DNA from: Mycobacterium sp. E787
GTDB taxonomy: Bacteria > Actinomycetota > Actinomycetes > Mycobacteriales > Mycobacteriaceae
DNA length: 64,000 nt
Direction of reading: 5' to 3'
Assembly: GCF_001668725.1 (NCBI RefSeq)
Contig: NZ_LZKL01000091.1
Span: 32,873 to 96,872, forward strand
How positions within the stretch are numbered: position 1 is the stretch's first letter; each line of letters opens with the position of its first letter. A program made the translations under genes and the position numbers. A model generated the notes under the pieces. The model saw only the letters and a program-made list of their open reading frames with translations, did not search any database and was not told the origin of the DNA. This document shows positions 27,863 to 37,545 of the stretch, piece by piece.

Positions 27863-29113
27863 TCACTTCAGCGAGTAGCGAATCGGAAGGTGCTTGAGGC
27901 CACCGACGAAAGTGGTGGCCATCAGCTCCGGCGCACCGGCCAGCTCGATCGACTTGATGCGGGGGACCAGCTCGGAGAAGAAGCTGTTGATCTCCATCCG
28001 CGCCAGGGCGGCGCCCAGGCAGAAATGCACCCCGTAGCCGAACGACAGGTGCTTGTTGGGATCGCGGCCGACGTCGAACCGGAACGGGTCGGTGAACACG
28101 TCCTCGTCCCGGTTGGCCGAAACATAGGACAGCAGAACCGATTCGCCCTTCGCGACCGGCACCCCGCGCACCTCGGTGTCGGCCTGCGCGGTGCGCATGA
28201 ACTCCTTGACCGGCACCACCCAGCGGATCATCTCCTCGACCGCGGTGCCCATCAGGCCCATGTCCTGTTGCAGCCGCGCCAGCTCACCGGGGCTCTCCAG
28301 CAGCGCCAGCATGCCACCGGCGATCCCGGCGCTGGTGGTGTCGTGGCCCGCGCTGGCCACGATCACGTAGTAGGACGCGGTATCCATGTCCGACAACGGC
28401 TCACCGTCGATCCTGGCGTTGGCGATCGCCGAGGCCAGATCCTCGGTCGGATGCTCGCGGCGCGACGCGGTCAGCGCGGCGAAGTAGTTGAAGAAGTCCA
28501 GCAGCACGGCCAGGATGTCCTCGGTGGAGTTGCCCCGCTGGAACTCGGTGTCGTCACCGCCGAACATCTCCTGGGTGAGCTTGAGCATTCGCGGGAAGTC
28601 GGACTCCGGCAACCCCAGTAGCGACAGGATCACATAGAGCGGGTAGTTGACGGCGACCTCCTGGACGAAGTCGCACTCGGGCCCCTTCTGGACCATCTTG
28701 TCGACGTAGATCTTGGCCAGCTCGTCGACGCGACACTTCAAGTCCCGCATCACCTTCGGCCTGAACCAGTCGGCGCCGATCTTTCGCATGTCGCGGTGGT
28801 GGGGGTCATCCATGTGGATCAGCGTGCGCAGGCCGATGCCGGCGTCCATCTGGGCGCGCAGCACGTCCTCGCCCTCGGAGACCATCAACAGCGGCCGCGG
28901 ATAGTTGGTGAACAAGTCGTTCTGCCGCTCGATGTCCATGATGTCGGCGTGCTTGGTGATCGCCCAGAACGGCTTGTAACCCTCGACATCGACCCAGGAG
29001 ACCGGGGCGTGGGCGCGGAGATGGGCCAGCGCCCGGTGTAGCCGCGTCTCGTCGGCGTAGGCCGATGGATCCGCCAGAAGCCGTGCGGCCTCGTCCATGA
29101 TCCGGGTGCTCAT
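27863..29113 (-). CDS. Cytochrome P450
   Basis: A 416-residue soluble bacterial P450. The I-helix oxygen-activation motif is SAGHDTTSA, the ExxR pair is in EEMIRW, and the haem-binding loop is SFGYGVHFCLGAALARM with the axial ligand C365. The N-terminus lacks a membrane anchor. It needs a ferredoxin; one is encoded far away at 50671-50859 beside its reductase, but no direct link is visible. I do not assign it to a CYP family. It is divergent from ctaD. Confidence 0.94.
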   Translation of the reverse strand: MSTRIMDEAARLLADPSAYADETRLHRALAHLRAHAPVSWVDVEGYKPFWAITKHADIMDIERQNDLFTNYPRPLLMVSEGEDVLRAQMDAGIGLRTLIHMDDPHHRDMRKIGADWFRPKVMRDLKCRVDELAKIYVDKMVQKGPECDFVQEVAVNYPLYVILSLLGLPESDFPRMLKLTQEMFGGDDTEFQRGNSTEDILAVLLDFFNYFAALTASRREHPTEDLASAIANARIDGEPLSDMDTASYYVIVASAGHDTTSAGIAGGMLALLESPGELARLQQDMGLMGTAVEEMIRWVVPVKEFMRTAQADTEVRGVPVAKGESVLLSYVSANRDEDVFTDPFRFDVGRDPNKHLSFGYGVHFCLGAALARMEINSFFSELVPRIKSIELAGAPELMATTFVGGLKHLPIRYSLK

Positions 29114-29387
29114 ACGGTTCTCCTCGGGTGCGGTTGCCGATCCAGGGGTGTCGGCCTCTCCGAACTGGAGATGATCGCCGCGCGGGTTGATGTTCGTCTT
29201 TCGCGGGCCCGGCAGTCAACACCGCACCTGAGGGTGCTCCGAAGTTGGCTGCGAGTTGGGAAGGCTTCCCTTCCCGCGGTGTGCCAGGCAGAAAGCGCAC
29301 GGAGTTAGGGACGTTTGGCCCTAGGTTCGCCGACCGCCGCCTCGGATACTTGGACGGCCAGTTTGCCAGGCCCTTGGGAGGTAGCAC
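29114..29387. promoter_or_regulatory. Divergent upstream region of P450 and ctaD
   Basis: This 274-bp gap shows no gene. It contains a 13-bp palindrome GGGAAG-G-CTTCCC at 29258-29270, about 120 bp before ctaD. No clear -10/-35 pair can be named. Confidence 0.35.
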
Positions 29388-31124
29388 GTGACCGCTGAAG
29401 CGCCGCCGGCCGCCCACCTCGAAGCTCGCCGGCCGTTTCCGGCGCGCACGGGCCCCAAGGGCAGCCTGCTCTACAAGCTGATCACCACGACCGATCACAA
29501 GATGATCGGCATCATGTATTGCGTCGCGTGCTTCATCTTCTTCTTCATCGGCGGCCTGCTGGCGCTGTTGATGCGGACCGAGTTGGCCGCCCCCGGCCTG
29601 CAATTCTTGTCGAATGAGCAGTACAACCAGCTGTTCACCATGCACGGCGGCATCATGCTGCTGTTCTACGCCACGCCGATCGTATTCGGCTTCGCCAACC
29701 TGGTGCTGCCGCTGCAGATCGGCGCCCCCGACGTGGCGTTCCCGCGGCTGAATGCCCTCTCATTCTGGCTGTTTCTGTTCGGCGGGCTCATCGTGGCGTC
29801 CGGGTTCATCACCCCGGGCGGGGCCGCGGACTTCGGCTGGACCTTCTACACCCCGCTGAGCGACGCGGTCCACTCACCTGGGGCCGGTGGCGACCTGTGG
29901 ATCACGGGCATCATCGTCGCCGGGCTGGGAACCATCCTGGGCGCGGTCAACATGATCACCACCGTCGTCTGCATGCGCGCCCCCGGCATGACGATGTTCC
30001 GGATGCCGATCTTCACCTGGAACATCCTGGTCACCAGTGTGCTTGTCCTGATTGTCTTTCCGTTGCTGACCGCCGCGCTGTTCGGTCTGGCAGCCGACCG
30101 CCACCTCGGCGCGCACGTCTACGACGCGGCCAACGGCGGCGTGATCCTGTTTCAGCACCTGTTCTGGTTCTTCGGCCACCCCGAGGTCTACGTCATCGCG
30201 CTGCCGTTCTTCGGCATCGTCAGCGAGATCATCCCGGTGTTCTCCCGCAAGCCGATCTTCGGTTACACCACGCTGGTGTACGCGACGCTGGCGATCGCCG
30301 CGCTCTCGGTCGCGGTATGGGCCCACCACATGTACGCCACCGGAGCCGTTCTCCTGCCGTTCTTTTCGTTCATGACGTATCTGATCGCGGTGCCCACCGG
30401 GATCAAGTTCTTCAACTGGATAGGCACGATGTGGAAGGGCCAGCTGACCTTCGAGACGCCGATGCTGTTCACGCTCGGCTTCATGGTCACCTTCCTGCTC
30501 GGCGGCCTGACCGGCGTGCTGCTGGCCAGCCCGCCGCTGGACTTCCACATCAGCGATACCTATTTCGTGGTCGCGCACTTCCACTACACGCTGTTCGGCA
30601 CCATCGTGTTCGCCACTTATGCGGGCATCTACTTCTGGTTCCCGAAGATGACCGGCCGGCTGCTGGACGAGCGGCTGGGCAAGCTGCACTTCTGGTTGAC
30701 CCTCATCGGTTTCCACACCACGTTCCTGGTGCAGCACTGGCTGGGCGACATGGGCATGCCGCGCCGCTACGCCGACTACCTGCCCACCGACGGGTTCCAG
30801 ACCCTCAACGCGGTGTCCACCACCGGGGCGTTCATTCTCGGTGTTTCGGTGCTGCCGTTCGTATGGAACGTGTTCAAGAGCTGGCGGTTCGGCGAACCGG
30901 TGCTGGTCGACGACCCGTGGGGCCACGGCAACTCGCTGGAATGGGCGACCAGCTGCCCACCGCCGCGGCACAACTTCACCGAGCTGCCCCGGATCCGTTC
31001 CGAGCGGCCGGCTTTCGAGTTGCACTACCCGCACATGGTCGAACGGATGCGCGCCGAAGCGCACGCCGGCCGCCGGCGACACGAGACCGTGCCTGCGGAA
31101 GCGGAGCCGGTGCCGCCGCTGTAG
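29388..31124 (+). CDS. ctaD: Cytochrome c oxidase subunit I (aa3 type)
   Basis: A 578-residue haem-copper oxidase subunit I of the respiratory III-IV supercomplex, with twelve hydrophobic segments. Key sites are present: the low-spin haem ligand in FTMHGGIMLLFYA, the CuB histidine and cross-linked Tyr in FWFFGHPEVYVIALP, the CuB pair in VWAHHMYATG, and the haem a/a3 ligands in VVAHFHYTLFG. The sequence is nearly that of the mycobacterial housekeeping CtaD along its length, including the C-terminal ELHYPHMVERM block. Its neighbours (P450 on one side, an HdeA-like protein and an MFS gene on the other) differ from the usual ctaD surroundings, so it could be a second copy. Confidence 0.97.
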   Translation: MTAEAPPAAHLEARRPFPARTGPKGSLLYKLITTTDHKMIGIMYCVACFIFFFIGGLLALLMRTELAAPGLQFLSNEQYNQLFTMHGGIMLLFYATPIVFGFANLVLPLQIGAPDVAFPRLNALSFWLFLFGGLIVASGFITPGGAADFGWTFYTPLSDAVHSPGAGGDLWITGIIVAGLGTILGAVNMITTVVCMRAPGMTMFRMPIFTWNILVTSVLVLIVFPLLTAALFGLAADRHLGAHVYDAANGGVILFQHLFWFFGHPEVYVIALPFFGIVSEIIPVFSRKPIFGYTTLVYATLAIAALSVAVWAHHMYATGAVLLPFFSFMTYLIAVPTGIKFFNWIGTMWKGQLTFETPMLFTLGFMVTFLLGGLTGVLLASPPLDFHISDTYFVVAHFHYTLFGTIVFATYAGIYFWFPKMTGRLLDERLGKLHFWLTLIGFHTTFLVQHWLGDMGMPRRYADYLPTDGFQTLNAVSTTGAFILGVSVLPFVWNVFKSWRFGEPVLVDDPWGHGNSLEWATSCPPPRHNFTELPRIRSERPAFELHYPHMVERMRAEAHAGRRRHETVPAEAEPVPPL

Positions 31125-31250
31125 ACGCATCGGCGGGATGGCGGCGCGGGCAACGCCGAAACACAAGCGCACCAAGGGTATCCAGGCCGCGTTCCGCGCT
31201 TGTCATACCGCGCCGGCCGATACTCGGCCCGGGTAGTGGCTACCGGGCCG

Positions 31251-31529
31251 TCAGCCGTGGGGAGCCTCGGAGATCTTGGAGTCCGGCTTGCCCAGCGTCT
31301 GGCACCACGTCGTGGCCGACAACCGCGTTGCGGAGATCTCCACGCCGGTGGGGTCAGCGCCGCTCTTGTCCTTGAGCATCTTGCTGACCTCATCGTTCTG
31401 CTTCTTTTCGTCCTGCGTGGTGAAGTCTTTGCACTTGGTGTCGCCGCCGGTGTTGATCACCTGTGAGGCAGAACACGCGCCGGAGCACAGCGCGGCGAGC
31501 GCAATCGTGGCCGCCGCGATTTGCTTCAT
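31251..31529 (-). CDS. Small exported HdeA-like protein
   Basis: A 92-residue exported protein. Its N-terminus (MKQIAAATIALAALCSGACS) is a signal peptide with a possible but imperfect lipobox at SGAC. The mature part has two cysteines spaced like an HdeA-type fold (TKCKDFTTQDEKKQ ... SATTWCQTLG), which suggests an acid-stress periplasmic chaperone or small lipoprotein. ATG at 31529 follows AGGAGG at seven bases; the adjacent ATG at 31532 is too close. It stands alone between ctaD and an MFS gene. HdeA similarity is by pattern only. Confidence 0.7.
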   Translation of the reverse strand: MKQIAAATIALAALCSGACSASQVINTGGDTKCKDFTTQDEKKQNDEVSKMLKDKSGADPTGVEISATRLSATTWCQTLGKPDSKISEAPHG

Positions 31530-31749
31530 CATTTGCCCTCCTGGTGTCGCAGTGCGGTATCTGTACACCAAACCGGCTCATTTCAAACCTCACTTGCGCT
31601 TTGCACCGGCAACCGGCGCGTTTGCAGGGCGGAGAGGCAGCGGGTGCAGGGGGTGCATTGTGCCGCTCGGCGGGAATAACTCCGTAGGCCGCCGTGTCCA
31701 ATACCTTTCGTCGCCCGCCCGCGCTCGTAGAACCCAGGGGAGGAAGCCC

Positions 31750-32979
31750 GTGCTCTCGTCGAAAGCGCCGACCGGTCCGGCAAGCCGACCGCGCTCGGCG
31801 TCGATGACGCCGGCCCAGGCCGCGGGCGTACGTGCGACGTTCGCCGGCGTCTTGGCGCTGTTGCTGGCAACGGGTTGGGTCGCGAATCACTTCGTCGCGT
31901 TGATGCCGTTGATCAGCGTCCGGCAACACCTCGACGCGGCCCGGCTCGACGCGATCTTCGCGATTTACGCGCTGGGGTTGTTGCCCGGACTGCTGGTCGG
32001 CGGGCGGGTGTCCGACGCGCTCGGCCGCCGGGCGGTGGCGCTGGCGGGCGCGACGGCCGCCCTGATCGGGACGTTGGCGATGCTGCTCTCGCAGCACCCC
32101 GACGTGCTCCTGGTGGGCCGGCTGGTCGTGGGAATCGGCGTGGGTCTCTTGATGAGTTCCTGCACCGCGTGGGCCTCCGATTTGAAGGGCCCGGCGGGGG
32201 CGGCCGCCGCCGGAGCGGTGCTGCTCGCGGGCTTCGCCATCGGGCCGTTCGCCGCCGGTCTGATCGCGCTGGCCGGCCAATCCGGCATCCGGTGGTCGTT
32301 CGGGCTGGCCGCCGTCCTCGTCGTGGCGGCGATGTTTTTCTCGGTCGTGGCGGTGCGCCGCGGAAGCGCATCCGGACCGGCAACGGCGCATGACTGGGAG
32401 CCGTCGGCCGCGGCGCCACAGGGAACCGCCCGGGCGCTGAGTTGGGCCTTGCCGTTGGCACCCTGGGTGTTCGCCTCGGCGACGCTGGGATTCATCACGA
32501 TCCCCGGCCGGGTGCACACCGGTCTGGCGGCGCCGTTGGCGGCGGGCACCGCGACGCTGATAGTCAACGGCGTGAGCGGGCTCATCCAGATCGCTGGACG
32601 CGCGCTTCGCTGGGGGCCGCACGCCGGTACCGCGGGCGCGGCGCTGGCCGCGCTCGGTTACGCGGTGACCGCCGTGACCCCGCAGGCCATCTCACTGCCA
32701 CTGGGCCTGGCGCTGTTCGTGGTGTTGGGATGCGCATCGGGCCTTTGTCTGCGCGAGGGCTTGATCGATCTCGAAGCCGCGGCGCCGCGACGCCTCCGCG
32801 GAGCGCTCGTCGGGGTGTTCTACGTGGTGACCTACATCGGCTTCGCCCTACCACTGATACTGACCACAGTCGGGTCTGTGGTCTCGGCGGTGGTCCTCTC
32901 CAGCATGTCGGCGCTCGCGCTGGTGACAGCGGTGACGCGGGCCGTGCGCCTGCGCCGAGACGATCACCGTCAGAACTGA
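31750..32979 (+). CDS. MFS transporter
   Basis: A 409-residue major facilitator superfamily protein with about twelve hydrophobic segments. The MFS signature loop between TM2 and TM3 reads GGRVSDALGRRAVALAG, and TM4-5 carry GRLVVGIGVG. GTG at 31750 has GGGGAGGA seven bases upstream; an ATG 18 codons later is less well placed. It is a probable drug or metabolite exporter; nothing around it indicates the substrate. Confidence 0.87.
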   Translation: MLSSKAPTGPASRPRSASMTPAQAAGVRATFAGVLALLLATGWVANHFVALMPLISVRQHLDAARLDAIFAIYALGLLPGLLVGGRVSDALGRRAVALAGATAALIGTLAMLLSQHPDVLLVGRLVVGIGVGLLMSSCTAWASDLKGPAGAAAAGAVLLAGFAIGPFAAGLIALAGQSGIRWSFGLAAVLVVAAMFFSVVAVRRGSASGPATAHDWEPSAAAPQGTARALSWALPLAPWVFASATLGFITIPGRVHTGLAAPLAAGTATLIVNGVSGLIQIAGRALRWGPHAGTAGAALAALGYAVTAVTPQAISLPLGLALFVVLGCASGLCLREGLIDLEAAAPRRLRGALVGVFYVVTYIGFALPLILTTVGSVVSAVVLSSMSALALVTAVTRAVRLRRDDHRQN

Positions 32980-32980
32980 T

Positions 32981-33655
32981 TCAGGTCGTCAACTCCAACG
33001 CCGCCGCTATCCCCCGCTGTCGCATGGCACCGGCGGCCGGCGCCGGGGCGTTGCTGACAACGCTCAACCCGGCCAGACGACGCCACGAACGGATGGCGTT
33101 GCGCGTGACCGCCACGACAGGGGCCGCACCCGAACTGCCGATTGCCAGTCTGTGCGCGCGCAGGGCGTTGCCGGTGACGGCATCGAGCGTGTCCCAATCG
33201 TCGGTCTCGACGAACGCGGTCGACTGGTATGCGGCCCGGACGGCATACCGCTCGGCGCACACCGGGAGCGCCCTGCCGATCGCTCGCGCGGCCTGGGCAG
33301 CGCCGTCCCAGGCGGCTATCGGCGGTGTCTCGCCGGGGCTGAGCCGTTGACGCAGCTCGGCGATCGCCCAGATCGCCTCGGCCGCCGCGCCGTCGGCGTA
33401 CCGGACGACGCCCCAGGGTGGGCTGATCAGCAGTTTGGTCACCCAAGCGTGAGTGACGGCGGCTGAGACCTCCGCGGTTCCGACCGTCAACCATCCCAGG
33501 TCGAGCACGGTAAGGCTGTCTTGCGGCGACAAATAGCCGTCAGGCCCGGCCAGCAGGTCGTTGCACTGCTGCACGAAGGATGCCAACGGGCGGGCCGAAG
33601 TCGCCGGGAAGTCGGTGACCTCCTCGTCGCCCTCGATGTATGAGATCGCGTTCAT
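32981..33655 (-). CDS. Hypothetical protein
   Basis: A 224-residue, Ala-rich soluble protein without recognised domain. It has no signal peptide. Hydrophobic stretches such as VSAAVTHAWVTKLLISPPWGVV are amphipathic rather than membrane-spanning. ATG at 33655 is preceded by AGAGGG. It is convergent with the MFS gene, with only 1 bp between stops. GC-rich third positions support it being coding. Confidence 0.6.
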   Translation of the reverse strand: MNAISYIEGDEEVTDFPATSARPLASFVQQCNDLLAGPDGYLSPQDSLTVLDLGWLTVGTAEVSAAVTHAWVTKLLISPPWGVVRYADGAAAEAIWAIAELRQRLSPGETPPIAAWDGAAQAARAIGRALPVCAERYAVRAAYQSTAFVETDDWDTLDAVTGNALRAHRLAIGSSGAAPVVAVTRNAIRSWRRLAGLSVVSNAPAPAAGAMRQRGIAAALELTT

Positions 33656-33878
33656 GGCGCACCCTCTACCCGATCCCCGCTGGTGTGATCCCCGGGCCAG
33701 TCGCAGGGGGTAGGTGATGCGGTCGAGGTCCATTTCGCTTGGTCCCTATGGGTTTTCGACAAGGCCGCCGCTGCGGGGTCGCTTCGGGCAGCGCGACGAA
33801 GACCAGTCTATGCCAACTGACATCCTCACTCGTCTCGACACGGCGGGGTTGCCGCCGGTCAACCCACACAGGTGGGTG

Positions 33879-36797
33879 TTATGCGCCGGTGGCGTCCACC
33901 GCGTCACCCGGGTACTGCTGGCCGACCAGCTCGTCCTGCCCGACCTCCGGGACGTTCCCCTCGCCATTGGCCACGCCGCGCTTGGCCGGCTTCTTCTTCG
34001 GCGTCTTCTGCGGTGCCGGCCCGTCCGCGCTCCCCGGGGCGCGGTGACCGTTGTGCGTCGTCAACCCGATGGACTCGCTGACCATCTCGATGGCTTTCTG
34101 CGTGTACACGCGATAGCCGAAATTCGGTAGATAACCGTGGATTTCGGGGGTATCGAGGTCACGCATGAACTGCAGGATCTCCCGGCTGAACACCTGTCCC
34201 GGAACCAGCACCGGGAATCCCGGCGGGTAGGGCGTGACATACGTCGCCGACACGACGTCGGTCCCGGCGTCGAGCCGCTCCATGATCTGCTCGCCCATCA
34301 GGTATTCGCAATTGGTGTCGTCGTAGGACAGGTAGAACGCGCGCCGGACATCCCCTTCGGGCGTCGGTTCGCTTCCGCCGTGGTCCAGGAAAGCCGGGTG
34401 AAAGCCGCTGAAATCGGGCAGCGGCAAGGACATTTCGGTAAGCCGGTAGACCGCGCGCGCGAAGTGCTCGCGCTCACCGAGACTCATCTCGGAGATGTTC
34501 TGGTCCAGCTCGCGGGCGATGTTGACGAGAACCTCCACCAGGAACGCGACGGAGCTGCGCGTGGTGCCGATGTTGGTCATGAAGAGCACGCTGTTGCGCG
34601 ACGTCTTGTTGATCTGGATCCCGTAGCGGTCCATCAGCTGTTGGCGTTTGAACGTGTCGCCGTCGTAACCGGTAGGTCCGATGTACAGCGTGATTCGCGA
34701 CGGATCGAGCACGAACTCGTCCTGATCCCAGGCCGCCATCATGTTGCGCAGGCCCGAGCGCAACGGCTGTGCGATGGCCGAAGGCCGGAACTCCTCCGGG
34801 ATCAGATCCGAAGTGCGCAGGCACCTCATGTACTTGCTGAGCAGGGGGTGGTTGTCGATCGCGTCACGCAACTGCATCGCGTTCTCGATCTGCCGCTGCA
34901 CCAGTTCGACCCCTTCCAGCGCCACCTGTCGGCGACCGAGGTCCAGCGACGCGAGGATCTGGTAGTTGGGCGAGGTCGAGGTGTGCGCCATGTAAGCCTC
35001 GTGGAACGGCTCCGCCACCTTCTGGTCGAAGTCCTGATCGAAGACATGGATCATCGACCCCTGCCGCAACGCCGTCAGCGTCTTGTGCGTCGACTGGGTG
35101 GCATACACCCGCACCCTGGCCTGCGCCGGGTCGGGAACGAGGCGGCGGTCCAGGAGGTCATCGTCGCCGCCCGGGTTGCCCGCCAGAGACTCCTCGAAGC
35201 GCTGTTTGTACTCGGGATCGGCCAGCCGCTCCCGCAACGCCCGCGCCGCGGCCATGGCCGTCCGCTGACGATAGACCGGGTGGAAGCGGGCGAACGCGAA
35301 CCACGCCTCGTCCCACAGGAACACCAGGTCGGGCTTGATGGCCAGGCACTCCTCCATGACCCGATCGACGTCGTACACGATGCCGTCGAACGTGCAGTTG
35401 GTCAGTGACATCATCTTGACGCGGTCGAGTTTGCCGGCGCGCTTGAGCGCCAACAACTTCGACTTGATCTCGCGCAACGGCACCGCGCCGTACATCGAGT
35501 AGTCGTTGAGCGGATAGGCCTCGAGATAGACGACATTGGCGCCGGCGAGCATCATCCCGTAGTGGTGCGACTGGTGGCAGTTGCGGTCCAGGAGCACGAT
35601 GTCGCCGGGCGCTACCAACGCCTGGGTGACGATCTTGTTCGCCGTCGACGTCCCGTTGGTGACGAAGTAGGTGTGGCGCGATCCGTACGCCTCGGCGGCG
35701 AGCTGTTGAGATTCGCGCAGTGGCCCGGTCGGCTCGAGCAGTGAGTCCAGGCCGCCGCACGTCGCCGACGTCTCGGCCATGAACACGTCCAGGCCGTAGA
35801 AGCCGACCATGTCGCGGATCCAGTGCGAGTTGACGATCGACTTGCCCTGCGAAATCGGCAGGGCGTGAAAGACGCCCGTGGGCCGGTGGCTGTACTGCTT
35901 GAGCGCGCTGAAGAACGGGGTGCGGTAGCGCGCCGCCACGCCCTGCAGGATCGACAGGTGCAGTTCCAGCATGCCTTCCCGCGCGTGAAAGACCCGGCGG
36001 AAATACTGGCCTAGCCGCCCGGCGATGTCCTCCACCTCGATTTCGGTCATCAGGTACAGGTCGAGTTCGGGCCGCAACTTGGCCAGGGAAACCGCGAGGA
36101 TCTGAGCGCGTTCCTCGGGAGACTGGTGATCCGCCAACTCGTGCGACACGCCGGTGTCGACGAACTCCGCCAGCGCCGAGAGGTCCCGGGTCGATTGGTG
36201 CGAGAAGCGCCGGCGGATCACCACCGCCTGCAGGTTGACGTTGAGCCGCGCCGCGATCAGCGCCTCGTCGCCGCTGGACACCACCACGAGCTCGTAGACG
36301 AATTCGTCGTCGGGGCGCCGCCACTTGCGGACCTCGTTGCGCAGGGCCCGCTCCTGGTCTTCGGTCATCTTCTCGACGACGAGCACCTCGAAATAGGGGC
36401 GGTCGCGCTGCGTGGGCGGTTGATGTTCGACGAGCTGGCGCGGATCGGACGGAAACATGTCGAGATCGTCGGACCCGGCGTTCTCCACATCGCCCGAGCG
36501 GTACGACTCGGTGGTCAGCGCGCGATTGATCTGCACCAGGGCCTGCGCGAACTTGTCATAGCTGCCCCCGGCGAAAAGCCTTTGCACGCGCGCGAATTGC
36601 GGCGATCCGGGATAGGCCCAGTAGGGCTCGAGAGCGCTCAGGCGAGTGAGCAATTCCTGGCAGGTGTTGATGCACTTGGCTTTCAACTCGCCCTCGGTGG
36701 TGGGGCGCGTCAGACGATCGGCGGCCTCCTCCAACCGGCACCATGAGTCGCTGCGGACCTGCCACAGGCTGTTGTAAGCGCGCAAGTGTTCGGTCAT
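33879..36797 (-). CDS. Large PLP-dependent Orn/Lys/Arg decarboxylase
   Basis: A 972-residue fold-type I decarboxylase of the inducible Orn/Lys/Arg group, probably the orthologue of the long mycobacterial enzyme (about 950 residues). An N-terminal response-regulator-like wing region of about 280 residues precedes the PLP core. PLP Schiff-base lysine K572 lies in QSTHKTLTALRQGSM; the pocket also has FVTNGTSTANKIV and VFLWDEAWFAF. The C-terminal domain ends in a Lys/Pro-rich tail (TPKKKPAKRG) unlike E. coli enzymes. It would convert a basic amino acid to a diamine, possibly for acid tolerance. ATG at 36797 follows AAGGAAGG. Confidence 0.92.
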   Translation of the reverse strand: MTEHLRAYNSLWQVRSDSWCRLEEAADRLTRPTTEGELKAKCINTCQELLTRLSALEPYWAYPGSPQFARVQRLFAGGSYDKFAQALVQINRALTTESYRSGDVENAGSDDLDMFPSDPRQLVEHQPPTQRDRPYFEVLVVEKMTEDQERALRNEVRKWRRPDDEFVYELVVVSSGDEALIAARLNVNLQAVVIRRRFSHQSTRDLSALAEFVDTGVSHELADHQSPEERAQILAVSLAKLRPELDLYLMTEIEVEDIAGRLGQYFRRVFHAREGMLELHLSILQGVAARYRTPFFSALKQYSHRPTGVFHALPISQGKSIVNSHWIRDMVGFYGLDVFMAETSATCGGLDSLLEPTGPLRESQQLAAEAYGSRHTYFVTNGTSTANKIVTQALVAPGDIVLLDRNCHQSHHYGMMLAGANVVYLEAYPLNDYSMYGAVPLREIKSKLLALKRAGKLDRVKMMSLTNCTFDGIVYDVDRVMEECLAIKPDLVFLWDEAWFAFARFHPVYRQRTAMAAARALRERLADPEYKQRFEESLAGNPGGDDDLLDRRLVPDPAQARVRVYATQSTHKTLTALRQGSMIHVFDQDFDQKVAEPFHEAYMAHTSTSPNYQILASLDLGRRQVALEGVELVQRQIENAMQLRDAIDNHPLLSKYMRCLRTSDLIPEEFRPSAIAQPLRSGLRNMMAAWDQDEFVLDPSRITLYIGPTGYDGDTFKRQQLMDRYGIQINKTSRNSVLFMTNIGTTRSSVAFLVEVLVNIARELDQNISEMSLGEREHFARAVYRLTEMSLPLPDFSGFHPAFLDHGGSEPTPEGDVRRAFYLSYDDTNCEYLMGEQIMERLDAGTDVVSATYVTPYPPGFPVLVPGQVFSREILQFMRDLDTPEIHGYLPNFGYRVYTQKAIEMVSESIGLTTHNGHRAPGSADGPAPQKTPKKKPAKRGVANGEGNVPEVGQDELVGQQYPGDAVDATGA

Positions 36798-37019
36798 GGC
36801 CGCCCTTCCTTGATTCGCGGCGACTCCTGGTCTGGGAGCGTCGGTCAAGGTTTGCAGACCCAACCCGCCCGCCGGTTGACCGCGGGCAAACAATGCGCGT
36901 CCGTCAGGTGACAGCGCGGCGAGACGCCGGTAACGGGCGTCTGTACGGGATCGCCGGTTTAGCCGCGCCGCTCACGGGTAGGCCCGGGGTGACGAACCAA
37001 CGGACCAAGGAGGATTCCA

Positions 37020-37235
37020 GTGGCGACAGGCGAAACCGGCTTCGACGACGTGACTTTCGACCTCGTTTCGGTGCAGTACCACTCGCTGAAGGCCGGGCAC
37101 GATTACGGGCAGTATGTGCGCGACGCGAAGAACGCGGGGCGCGACGACATCGCGTCGTTCTTCGAAGACGTGATGGCCGAGGATTCCAAGCGCGCGCAGC
37201 GGTGCCACGAGTTCCTGGTGCAGATGACCAAATAG
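37020..37235 (+). CDS. Small hypothetical protein
   Basis: A 71-residue acidic helical protein (FDLVSVQYHSLKAG ... RDDIASFFEDVMAEDSKRAQ) resembling small mycobacterial hypotheticals. The first 70 residues could form a two-helix bundle, but no function is known. GTG at 37020 follows AAGGAGGATTCCA, a strong ribosome site that decides the start. It is the first of two small genes divergent from the decarboxylase. Confidence 0.7.
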   Translation: MATGETGFDDVTFDLVSVQYHSLKAGHDYGQYVRDAKNAGRDDIASFFEDVMAEDSKRAQRCHEFLVQMTK

Positions 37236-37286
37236 CGGGTCCGGGCGCCGGGCGGGACTGCGCCGCGACCGGCTACCGTCGAGATC

Positions 37287-37526
37287 ATGACTGACGTTTC
37301 CGGTAACGACCGAATCGACGACGTCGCGCCCGGCGACATCATCGCCGTCGACGACCAGCCGCGCAGAGTGGTATTCAAGAACTTCACCGATGGGCGCTAC
37401 CGCGTAACCCTCGAGGGCGACGCGGGTGAAACCTTCGAGGTCGACCTGTCCCCCGGCACCACGGTCACCAGGTCGCTCGCCGCGAAGTGGGAATCGGCGC
37501 AGAGCCCGACGCGGCACACGCAATAG
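37287..37526 (+). CDS. Small hypothetical beta-rich protein
   Basis: A 79-residue protein with a compact beta-barrel-like pattern: GDIIAVDDQPRRVVFKNF, YRVTLEGDAGETFEV, then a disordered C-terminus. The short motif GDIIAVDDQP is reminiscent of KOW/EF-P N-domain barrels, but the match is not strong enough to name it. It follows the preceding small gene by 51 bp on the same strand. Confidence 0.6.
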   Translation: MTDVSGNDRIDDVAPGDIIAVDDQPRRVVFKNFTDGRYRVTLEGDAGETFEVDLSPGTTVTRSLAAKWESAQSPTRHTQ

Positions 37527-37545
37527 GACACGACTGCCCGGGATG

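Noticed and set aside
31276..31749. Open frame leading into the MFS gene
   Set aside because: It is opposite the HdeA-like gene and lacks coding bias; GTG at 31750 with a strong ribosome site is the proper start.
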